NCBI GenBank assembly: GCA_021780015.1
Contig: JAJXZN010000093.1
Span: 1 to 5,822 of the forward strand
Direction: 5' to 3'
Source of the DNA: Pseudomonadota bacterium
Lineage (GTDB): Bacteria > Pseudomonadota > Alphaproteobacteria > Rhizobiales > Beijerinckiaceae
DNA: 5,822 nucleotides
In this document: piece by piece, positions 1-4,658 of the stretch
Layout: every line of letters starts with the position of its first letter
Numbering within the stretch: position 1 is the first letter of the stretch
Program-made: the position numbers and the translations under genes
Notes under the pieces: model-generated
Told to the model about the DNA's origin: nothing
Databases searched by the model: none
The model's input: only the letters and a program-made list of their open reading frames with translations

Positions 1-62
1 GGCATCACCTCGATCAGATCGGCACGCGACTCGATCAGGGGGGCGTGTTCTTCGCCGGCCAT
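1..62 (-). CDS. Start of a probable glutamate-cysteine ligase (partial)
   Basis: The minus strand is open from an ATG at 62-60 to the window edge and encodes MAGEEHAPLIESRADLIEVM. A Shine-Dalgarno GGAG (complement of 68-71) lies 5 nt upstream, so the start is well supported. A short acidic leader followed by 'P-[LIV]-x-SR-x-[DE]-L' is how alphaproteobacterial glutamate-cysteine ligases (GshA, first step of glutathione synthesis, cytoplasmic) usually begin, just before their 'GxKP' segment. Only 20 codons are visible and no catalytic residue is included, so the product name is inference from N-terminal resemblance. The gene is divergent from the lipoprotein gene, with about 107 bp between starts. 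Confidence 0.45.
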   Translation of the reverse strand, partial: MAGEEHAPLIESRADLIEVM

Positions 63-92
63 GGGCACTCCAGACAGTCCACGGCGCTTTCA

Positions 93-113
93 GGAAAGTT
101 GCAGACTTTTCCG
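93..113 (-). repeat. Decayed solitary copy of the palindromic repeat
   Basis: The plus strand at 95-111 reads AAAGTTGCAGACTTTTC. These 17 bases are identical to the reverse complement of the core of the 54-bp units at 2778-2987. The arms are GGAAAGT (93-99) and ACTTTTCC (105-112) around a TGCAG loop, with one A missing from the left arm, so the hairpin carries a bulge. The outer CATGGC/GCCATG arms of the array units are absent here. It lies in the divergent spacer between the gshA-like gene and the lipoprotein gene. A second, inverted, degenerate copy suggests a dispersed REP-like family rather than a purely local duplication. Confidence 0.7.
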
Positions 114-169
114 AAAGGTTTATTCCGTAAACGCACAAGAGGCGTGGCGTGAGGGATTGGAGCGGGGGA

Positions 170-868
170 ATGCGCAAGCACGTTCGGGAGAAGGCTGTGG
201 TCAGGGCGCGGCGCGCGCCGTCGCAAGGCCGCGCGATCCTCCTTGTTGGTGCGCTCGCCACCCTCGTCGGCTGCAGCAGGACCGCCGGCAGTTTCGATAC
301 GGACGACAGCGGCCAGACGAAAATGAGCAACCTTTGGGCGCTGGTGCAGTTCAAGCCCATTCCGGCGCAGCCGCAGCCCTTTGCTCCCGTCAAGTGCCCC
401 GAGATCGGCGTACAGGATGGCACCGCCGATGATCGCGTTTACGGCCCGGGCGACGACCGGTCGAACGCCAACGTGCGTTACCAATTCTCGATCGTCAATT
501 TCGCCCGCGATTGCCAGGTCGTCGACAAGCAATATCAGATGAAGGTCGGCATCGAAGGCCGGATCTTGCTCGGCCCCGCCGGCGCGCCTGGCACCTATGC
601 TGCGCCGATTCGCATCGCCATTGTCAGCCGCGCCGACGGGTCGGCAACGCTCAGCAAGCTCTATCAGGTGCCGGCCAGCGTCGCCGAGGGCCAGACGGAA
701 GGACCGTTTACGCTCGTCACCGACCCGCTCAGCGTGCCGGTCACCGGCCGCTATTCCGACCAGGATTATGTGATCAAAATCGGCTTCGATTCCGAGGCCA
801 ATGCTGGCGCGCCACGCGTGGCACGCCATCGCCATCATGCCGCCGCGGCGGCGGCCGGAGCCGATTGA
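170..868 (+). CDS. Predicted outer-membrane or periplasmic lipoprotein of unknown function
   Basis: The 232-aa protein has a basic n-region, a hydrophobic stretch (ILLVGALATLVGC) and a lipobox L-V-G-C whose Cys35 would be lipidated after signal peptidase II cleavage. The mature part is soluble, with no further membrane segment. It has two more cysteines (about 76 in 'KCPEIG' and 115 in 'ARDC') that could form a disulfide, a Gly/Pro-rich segment 'LLGPAGAPGTY', and a His/Ala-rich low-complexity tail. I do not recognise a named domain; similar conserved lipoproteins exist in Rhizobiales, from memory. The start is uncertain: GTG 149 (AAGAGG 6 nt upstream), ATG 170 (GGAG about 7 nt upstream) and GTG 197 (GGGAG 6 nt upstream) are all possible, the last giving the most typical 26-residue signal peptide. 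The stop overlaps the TTG start of the downstream epimerase, so the two are probably one operon. Confidence 0.8.
   Translation: MRKHVREKAVVRARRAPSQGRAILLVGALATLVGCSRTAGSFDTDDSGQTKMSNLWALVQFKPIPAQPQPFAPVKCPEIGVQDGTADDRVYGPGDDRSNANVRYQFSIVNFARDCQVVDKQYQMKVGIEGRILLGPAGAPGTYAAPIRIAIVSRADGSATLSKLYQVPASVAEGQTEGPFTLVTDPLSVPVTGRYSDQDYVIKIGFDSEANAGAPRVARHRHHAAAAAAGAD
857..867 (+). promoter_or_regulatory. Shine-Dalgarno and overlapping TTG start of the epimerase gene
   Basis: GGAG at 857-860 lies 4 nt before TTG at 865-867, and that TTG overlaps the TGA stop (866-868) of the lipoprotein gene as TTGA. This stop/start overlap is typical of translational coupling. A second in-frame TTG at 874 is 13 nt from the GGAG, which is too far. 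No ATG or GTG is placed to give the conserved N-terminus 'LHIAVERFPIAGRFVISRG', so the TTG at 865 is preferred. Confidence 0.55.
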
Positions 869-1854
869 CGCGATTGCCGCGCCAGCTGCACATCGCCGTC
901 GAACGCTTCCCGATCGCCGGCCGTTTCGTCATTTCCCGCGGCGGCAAGACCGAAGCCGTTGTCGTCGTCGCAACGCTTGTCGAAGGCGGCTTCCGCGGCC
1001 GCGGCGAATGCGTGCCCTATGCGCGCTATGGTGAAAGCCTCGAAAGCGTCGTGGCGCAGATCGAAAGCCTGCGGCAGACGATCGAAGCCGGACTCGGCCG
1101 TGAGGATTTGCAGACGATCCTGCCGCCCGGCGCCGCCCGCAATGCGCTCGACTGCGCGCTCTGGGACCTTGAAGCCAAGGCGAGCGGCGTCCCGGTCTTT
1201 CGACAGGCGGGCCTCGCGCCGCCGGCGCCGGTGACGACCGCCTATACTTTGTCGCTCGATACCCCCGAAGCTATGGCGGCCGCCGCGAAAGCGGCAGCAA
1301 GGCCCTTGCTCAAACTCAAATTGGGCGGCGACGGCGATGCGGAACGGCTGGCCGCCGTCCGCGCCGCGGCGCCCCACGCCCAACTCATCGTCGATGCCAA
1401 CGAAGCCTGGTCGCCGGCTCATCTCGCCGGCCATTTCGCCGCTTGTGCGGCGCAGGGCGTCGCGCTGATCGAACAGCCGCTGCCGGCCGGTGCTGACACG
1501 ATCTTGGCAGAGATCGCCCATCCGGTTCCGCTCTGCGCCGACGAAAGCCTGCATGACCGCCGCGATCTTGCCGCTTTGCGCGGACGCTATGAGGCGATCA
1601 ACATCAAGCTCGACAAGGCCGGCGGCCTGACCGAGGCGTTGGCGCTGGCGGCGGACGCCGAACGGCTCGGCTTTCAGTGCATGATCGGCTGTATGGTGGC
1701 GAGCTCGCTGGCCATGGCCCCTGCCCTCCTGCTTGCTGGCCGCGCCGATTATGTCGATCTCGACGGCCCGCTGCTCCTTGCGCAGGACCGGCCGGACGGA
1801 TTGCGCTATGACGGCGCGCGCGTCTATCCGCCGACGCCGGCGTTATGGGGATGA
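865..1854 (+). CDS. dgcA: Dipeptide epimerase / N-acetyl-D-Glu racemase (enolase superfamily, MLE subgroup)
   Basis: This 329-aa enzyme is full length for the L-Ala-D/L-Glu epimerase family. An N-terminal capping domain (about 1-110, 'ERFPIAGRFVISRG', 'YARYGE', 'GAARNALDCALWDLEAK') precedes a TIM-like barrel. The complete active site is visible: the K-x-K base (K150, K152); Mg2+ ligands D177 (DANE), E203 (EQP) and D226 (DES); the opposing base K248 (NIKLDK); and the D-x-D motif (D298, D300) that in this family binds the substrate amino group. These enzymes interconvert the alpha-carbon configuration of L-Ala-D-Glu in murein-peptide recycling. Close alphaproteobacterial relatives have instead been assigned as N-acetyl-D-Glu racemase (DgcA) in D-glutamate catabolism. 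The usual DgcN partner is not next to it in this window, so the substrate, and the symbol with it, is tentative. The protein is cytoplasmic. The gene is coupled to the upstream lipoprotein gene through a TTGA overlap. Confidence 0.88.
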   Translation: MTRLPRQLHIAVERFPIAGRFVISRGGKTEAVVVVATLVEGGFRGRGECVPYARYGESLESVVAQIESLRQTIEAGLGREDLQTILPPGAARNALDCALWDLEAKASGVPVFRQAGLAPPAPVTTAYTLSLDTPEAMAAAAKAAARPLLKLKLGGDGDAERLAAVRAAAPHAQLIVDANEAWSPAHLAGHFAACAAQGVALIEQPLPAGADTILAEIAHPVPLCADESLHDRRDLAALRGRYEAINIKLDKAGGLTEALALAADAERLGFQCMIGCMVASSLAMAPALLLAGRADYVDLDGPLLLAQDRPDGLRYDGARVYPPTPALWG

Positions 1855-1865
1855 CAGCCGGCGTC
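1833..1865 (+). terminator. Inverted repeat spanning the epimerase stop codon
   Basis: GACGCCGGC (1833-1841) and GCCGGCGTC (1857-1865) form a perfect 9-bp GC-rich stem with a 15-nt loop containing the TGA stop (1852-1854), followed by AAAATT. There is no T-tract on the plus strand, so this is at best a weak or Rho-assisted terminator or an mRNA 3'-end stabiliser. It may simply be chance in high-GC DNA. The potassium channel gene starts only 51 nt further on. Confidence 0.25.
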
Positions 1866-1916
1866 AAAATTGCTTCATGAGGGCTGGCTAGCGATTCGCC
1901 CCTTTGGAGAAAGCGC

Positions 1917-2765
1917 GTGCTGCAGGGCAGCAAGATCCCATTGCGCCATCGCCTCGCGGACCTGTTCGACGACGACGCGCCGCGCACACTCGCCGTCCGC
2001 CTCTTCAATGCCGCGCTGGCCGTTTTGATCATCGTCAATGTGGCCGCGGTCATTCTCGAATCCGTCGATGGATTGCGCGTCCGCTATCCCTTCGCCTTCG
2101 TCGGCATCGAGCGCGTCGCGACGGCGATCTTCGCGGCCGAATATATTCTGCGCGTCTGGACGTCCGTCGATTACCGCAGCGGCCGGTTTCGCAATCCGCT
2201 GTGGGGGCGCCTGCGTTATATGCGCGGCTTTTTCCCGCTCGTCGATCTGATCGCCGTCCTGCCGGCCGTGCTCGGTTTTTTCGGCGCGGCGGATCTGCGC
2301 GTCTTGCGCCTGCTGCGTCTGCTGCGAATGATCAAGCTGACGCGGCATTCGACGGTCTTCGGCCTGCTATGGGCCGTGCTGCGCGAAGAATCGCGCGCCA
2401 TCGCGGCACTGATCTTCGTCCTCTTCCTGACGCTGACGGTCAGCGGCGCGCTGATGTACATGATCGAAGGCGAGGTGCAACCCAATGTCTTTTCATCGAT
2501 CCCCGCCGCGATGTGGTGGGCGATCGAGACGGTCACGACCGTCGGCTACGGCGACATGGTGCCGGTCACATTTCCTGGCCGCGTCCTCGGCGGCATCGTC
2601 TCGATCGTCGGCATCGGCACCCTGGCGCTGTTTTCCGGCCTTATTACAGCCGGCTATCTCAATCAGTTGAGGCTGCGCCGCACGCCCAAACATCTCGCCG
2701 ACGATGAATCCGTCTGCCCGCATTGCGGCGGCCTGCTGCGCCATTCGCGTGCCAAGGCGGGATGA
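1917..2765 (+). CDS. Voltage-gated-type potassium channel, six transmembrane segments
   Basis: The 282-aa integral inner-membrane protein has the Kv layout. S1 is about 27-47, S2 about 60-80 with acidic E65 and E75, and S3 about 104-122 with D110. S4 is about 128-141, with positive residues at every third position (R128, R131, R134, R137, K140). S5 is about 160-183, the pore helix and selectivity filter TVGYGD is at 208-213, and S6 about 221-247. The filter is the canonical K+ signature, so it should conduct potassium in response to voltage. The cytoplasmic tail is short, with no RCK or cyclic-nucleotide domain, and carries C267-P-H-C270-G-G, a single CxxC knuckle. The GTG start at 1917 is set by GGAGA (1906-1910) with a 6-nt spacer. 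It lies 62 bp after the epimerase gene on the same strand and could be read through from it, but no functional link is evident. It is convergent with the XRE-cupin gene across the repeat array. Confidence 0.93.
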   Translation: MLQGSKIPLRHRLADLFDDDAPRTLAVRLFNAALAVLIIVNVAAVILESVDGLRVRYPFAFVGIERVATAIFAAEYILRVWTSVDYRSGRFRNPLWGRLRYMRGFFPLVDLIAVLPAVLGFFGAADLRVLRLLRLLRMIKLTRHSTVFGLLWAVLREESRAIAALIFVLFLTLTVSGALMYMIEGEVQPNVFSSIPAAMWWAIETVTTVGYGDMVPVTFPGRVLGGIVSIVGIGTLALFSGLITAGYLNQLRLRRTPKHLADDESVCPHCGGLLRHSRAKAG

Positions 2766-2777
2766 CGCTGTGCGTTA

Positions 2778-2987
2778 TTCGACGCATGGCCTTACCCGAA
2801 AAGTCTGCAACTTTTCGGGGCCATGATTGGCTTCGACGCATGGCCTTACCCGAAATGTCTGCAACTTTTCGGGGCCATGATTGGCTTCGACGCATGGCCT
2901 TACCCGAAAAGTCTGCAACTTTTCGGGGCCATGATTGGCTTCGACGCATGGCCTTACCCGAAAAGTCTGCAACTTTTCGGGGCCATG
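2778..2987. repeat. Tandem array of four 54-bp palindromic (REP-like) units
   Basis: Units start at 2778, 2832, 2886 and 2940, with an exact 54-bp period. The fourth is 48 bp and lacks the final ATTGGC linker. Each contains CATGGC-CTTA-CCCGAAAAGT-CTGCA-ACTTTTCGGG-GCCATG: a 10-bp inner stem with a 5-nt loop, and a 6-bp outer stem separated by a 4-nt bulge on one side. The only difference between units is A to T at 2856 in unit 2, which breaks one inner-stem pair. The array fills the space between two convergent genes, from 13 bp after the channel stop to directly beside the regulator stop codon (2988-2990). It resembles REP/BIME clusters, which can stall polymerase, protect mRNA 3' ends or bind nucleoid proteins. 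There is no T-tract, so it is not a standard intrinsic terminator. Because 54 is divisible by three, the units stay open in several frames and create artefactual repeat-peptide reading frames. Confidence 0.95.
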
Positions 2988-3605
2988 CTATTCCATCGCT
3001 GCGGCTTTGAGGATGCAGACCATCACCGCCGCGGCGGGTCGCTCGCCGCGATTGCGGATCACGTGCGGCCGGTCGCAGCGATAGCGCAACGTCTCGCCAG
3101 CCTTGGCGCGTTCGACGACACCGCCGACTTCGACTTCGAGTTCGCCGTCCGTTACCGACAGGCATTCGACCGAACCGCGCTGGTGCGGATCGGACGCGAG
3201 CGCCCCGCCGGGCTCCGCATGAAAGCCGTACCATTGCAGCCATTCGACCGTCTTGATCCAGCCGAAAATCTCGAGCCGGCATTTGCCGTCGTCGGAAACG
3301 AGGATCGGCGTATCGCCGCGGGTCGATTTTTCGAGAAAGGGCTCATCCTCGCTGACTTGCAACATGCCCTCGATCGACATGTCGAGTGCTTGCGCCAGAC
3401 GCCAGATCGTCGCCAACGTCGGATTGGTCTCGTTGCGCTCGATCTGGCTGATGATCGACTTTGCCACACCGGACTGTTCGGACAGTTCGGAAAGCGAAAG
3501 ATTATAGGCCTTGCCGAGACGCTACACCGTCTTGCCGAGCCGGCCGGACACGGCGAGTGCACCCGCCTCCAACGCCTTGGCCTTGTCGCGACCTTCGATA
3601 CCCAC
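2988..3605 (-). pseudogene. XRE-family HTH regulator with C-terminal cupin domain, interrupted by an in-frame amber codon
   Basis: The minus-strand frame starts at GTG (3605-3603) with GGAG 6 nt upstream. It reads MGIEGRDKAKALEAGALAV, then SGRLGKTV, then TAG (3524-3522, codon 28), and continues in the same frame 'RLGKAYNLSLSELSEQSGV' and so on to TAG at 2990-2988. Without the amber it would be about 205 residues, normal for this family. It comprises an HTH_XRE domain (about 21-77, recognition region 'SGVAKSIISQIERNETNP') and a small cupin barrel (about 120-195; motif 1 'PHQRGSVECL', motif 2 'GETLRYRCDRPHVIRN'). Such proteins are usually repressors of amino-acid, polyamine or detoxification genes that sense a small ligand in the cupin. 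The stop removes helix 1 unless it is read through. Restart at GTG 3467 has no Shine-Dalgarno and would yield 159 aa lacking the first HTH helices. A single C-to-T change of CAG (Gln) to TAG explains it, as would a sequencing error. Confidence 0.75.
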
Positions 3606-3613
3606 ATCTCGCT

Positions 3614-3665
3614 CCGGGACATTCAACGATCCCGGATACTAAACGATTCCGTTTGAAATATCGAA
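3614..3665 (-). promoter_or_regulatory. Candidate promoter and operator of the XRE-cupin gene
   Basis: Two adjacent 17-bp direct repeats, CCGGGACATTCAACGAT (3614-3630) and CCCGGATACTAAACGAT (3631-3647), match at 13 of 17 positions. The second overlaps a palindrome AAACG-ATTC-CGTTT (3641-3654). On the minus strand TAGTAT (3641-3636) can serve as a -10 box and TTCGAT (3665-3660) as a weak -35 box with an 18-bp spacer, placing transcription start about 25 nt before the GTG. Paired repeats over the -10 and leader are where an autoregulating XRE repressor would bind. Assignment is by position and symmetry only. Confidence 0.35.
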
Positions 3666-3671
3666 CGCGCG

Positions 3672-3869
3672 CTAGCTGTGGACAAGCCGATGCCAGGCGG
3701 ATTCGACCCCCTCTTTGGCGTGGTGGAAGCGGGTGTCGGCTTCGTCCCAATTGACGATGGGGCAGCCGATCCCGCCGGCAGGGCAGACGGGCGAGCGGCC
3801 GGAATCAAGCACGAAGGCGGTGCCGATGGTCAGCAGGATTCCGATGATGATTCCAAGCACGAGCTGCAT
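3672..3869 (-). CDS. Small single-pass membrane protein, 65 aa, unknown function
   Basis: ATG at 3869-3867 is preceded by an exceptionally purine-rich Shine-Dalgarno (GGAGGGGAGGGAG, complement of about 3872-3884), so it is likely well translated. Residues 2-21 (LVLGIIIGILLTIGTAFVLD) form one transmembrane helix or uncleaved signal anchor. The remainder is short and soluble, with two cysteines (29 and 36, in 'VCPAGGIGCPIVNWD') and an amphipathic C-terminus. Short proteins with an 'hLGhhhGhLLThG' helix and a following 'NWD' occur widely in Rhizobiales as conserved hypotheticals, from memory. It lies 80 bp downstream of the 190-aa gene on the same strand, possibly in the same transcript. A longer in-frame extension upstream of the ATG exists but runs out of frame across the 190-aa gene and looks spurious. 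Confidence 0.75.
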   Translation of the reverse strand: MQLVLGIIIGILLTIGTAFVLDSGRSPVCPAGGIGCPIVNWDEADTRFHHAKEGVESAWHRLVHS

Positions 3870-3949
3870 CGCTCCCTCCCCTCCAAGGCCGACGAACGGC
3901 TGCCCCGGAAACCCCGGGACGGCAGCAAAGTTCCCGCTGAAAAAAGCGT

Positions 3950-4522
3950 TTAAGAAAAGAGCGCGACCTTCTCGGCTGTCGAGAGCCGGTCGAGCCGTTT
4001 CAGCGCGCCCGGTTCGGCGCGCGGTGCCATCGCAACGTCCGGCGCAGGCCAGACAGGCGGTAGCGGGTCTGGGGCACGAACCGAAGGCGGCGGCAGCGGC
4101 GCGGGTTTCGGCTCGACCCTGGGGGCCTCTCTTGCCACCTCGGCTTTGACATTCGGCGGGCTCACTTGCGGCGCACTGCGCAAAAGCCCCCCGACGGCGC
4201 GCGCCTGCGCTTCGATATCGCGGCAATAATGCTCGTCGATCCCGTCGCCGCGCATATTCGCCGCGAGACCTTCAAGCGTCTGCGACACATCCTTGAGACG
4301 CTGCACCAACAGCCGGATCGACGGGTCGGCCGGCAGATGCTGGTCGCGCACGGTCTGCTCGAGCCGGGCGAGGCCATCGAGCATCTGGCGGACCTCGTCG
4401 ACGCGGCTGCGGCGGGCATATTCGGCAAGAAACCAGCGCCCGCGCACGGTCTCGACCACCGCGGCCTCGATCGCCTCGTAATCGCCTTCGCTGATGCCTT
4501 CGGGCGGCGTGATGGTCGACAT
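3950..4522 (-). CDS. Uncharacterised alphaproteobacterial protein with 'RGRWFLAEYARR' signature
   Basis: The 190-aa predicted cytoplasmic protein has no signal peptide or membrane segment. An N-terminal helical region (about 10-118) begins 'SEGDYEAIEAAVVETVRGRW' and continues 'FLAEYARRSR', a pattern I recall from conserved hypothetical proteins of Rhizobiales. It is followed by helices with heptad-like spacing ('MLDGLARLEQTV', 'LLVQRLKDVSQTLEGLAANM') that could form a coiled coil or helical bundle. Residues about 119-171 are a Pro/Ala-rich disordered linker, and the protein ends in a short conserved-looking helix 'RLDRLSTAEKVALFS'. The two-ended layout suggests an adaptor or scaffold, but I cannot name a partner. 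ATG 4522 has only a weak Shine-Dalgarno. It lies downstream of a strong terminator, so it should have its own promoter, and may be co-transcribed with the 65-aa gene. Confidence 0.8.
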   Translation of the reverse strand: MSTITPPEGISEGDYEAIEAAVVETVRGRWFLAEYARRSRVDEVRQMLDGLARLEQTVRDQHLPADPSIRLLVQRLKDVSQTLEGLAANMRGDGIDEHYCRDIEAQARAVGGLLRSAPQVSPPNVKAEVAREAPRVEPKPAPLPPPSVRAPDPLPPVWPAPDVAMAPRAEPGALKRLDRLSTAEKVALFS

Positions 4523-4568
4523 GCTTGCGGTCGTCTCGAATCAGCATACGAGTCTGCGCGGCGGGCGG

Positions 4569-4600
4569 ATAAAATCAAGGCGGCGGAACGTCCGCCGCCT
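4569..4600 (-). terminator. Intrinsic terminator of the secreted-protein gene
   Basis: AGGCGGCGGA (4578-4587) and TCCGCCGCCT (4591-4600) form a perfect 10-bp GC-rich stem with a 3-nt loop. On the minus strand it is followed by TGATTTTAT, a T-rich tract. It lies 59 bp after the stop codon of the minus-strand gene ending at 4659 and 47 bp before the 190-aa gene start, which is the right place and orientation to end that transcript. Confidence 0.75.
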
Positions 4601-4619
4601 CGTTCGTCAGAGCAGCCCG

Positions 4620-4634
4620 CGCCGGGTGCCGGCG
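4620..4634 (-). other. Small GC hairpin in the 3' untranslated region
   Basis: CGCCGG (4620-4625) and CCGGCG (4629-4634) pair as a 6-bp stem with loop GTG, between the stop codon at 4659 and the terminator at 4569-4600. It has no T-tract and may only fold the 3' end of the transcript, or be a chance feature of high-GC DNA. Confidence 0.25.
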
Positions 4635-4658
4635 AGACCCAGGCGCAAGCGAACCCGT

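Noticed and set aside
35..838. Long minus-strand open frame opposite the lipoprotein gene
   Set aside because: It is the antisense shadow of a gene with a clear signal peptide and lipobox. It has Arg/Ala-rich translated sequence typical of GC-rich shadow frames.
511..864. N-terminal extension of the epimerase frame upstream of TTG 865
   Set aside because: The extension overlaps the lipoprotein gene out of frame, is Arg/Pro-rich shadow sequence, and would make the enzyme about 118 residues longer than its family.
835..1554. Minus-strand open frame opposite the epimerase
   Set aside because: The plus-strand frame contains every conserved motif of the enolase superfamily; this frame is its complement.
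2778..2987. CRISPR array
   Set aside because: The spacing between the palindromic parts is a constant linker of about 12 bases (ATTGGC plus TTCGAC), identical in every unit. There are no unique spacers and no cas genes nearby.
2778..2987. Series of intrinsic terminators
   Set aside because: The hairpins are strong, but no T-tract follows on either strand. The sequence after each stem is GCCATGATTGG on the plus strand and CATGCGTCGAA-like on the minus strand.
2823..3656. Long plus-strand open frame with three or four copies of an 18-residue repeat peptide (MIGFDAWPYPKSLQLFGA-like)
   Set aside because: The period of 54 bp keeps the hairpin units open in several frames. The rest of the frame is the antisense of the XRE-cupin gene, and no Shine-Dalgarno or protein-like downstream sequence supports it.
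3902..3925. CCCGG-AAACC-CCGGG inverted repeat between the 190-aa and 65-aa genes
   Set aside because: It is a short 5-bp stem with no T-tract in the direction of transcription, expected by chance at this GC content.
3870..4226. N-terminal extension of the 65-aa membrane protein to about 184 aa
   Set aside because: The extension runs across the 190-aa gene in another frame. A strong Shine-Dalgarno and a transmembrane start at ATG 3869 fit the short form.
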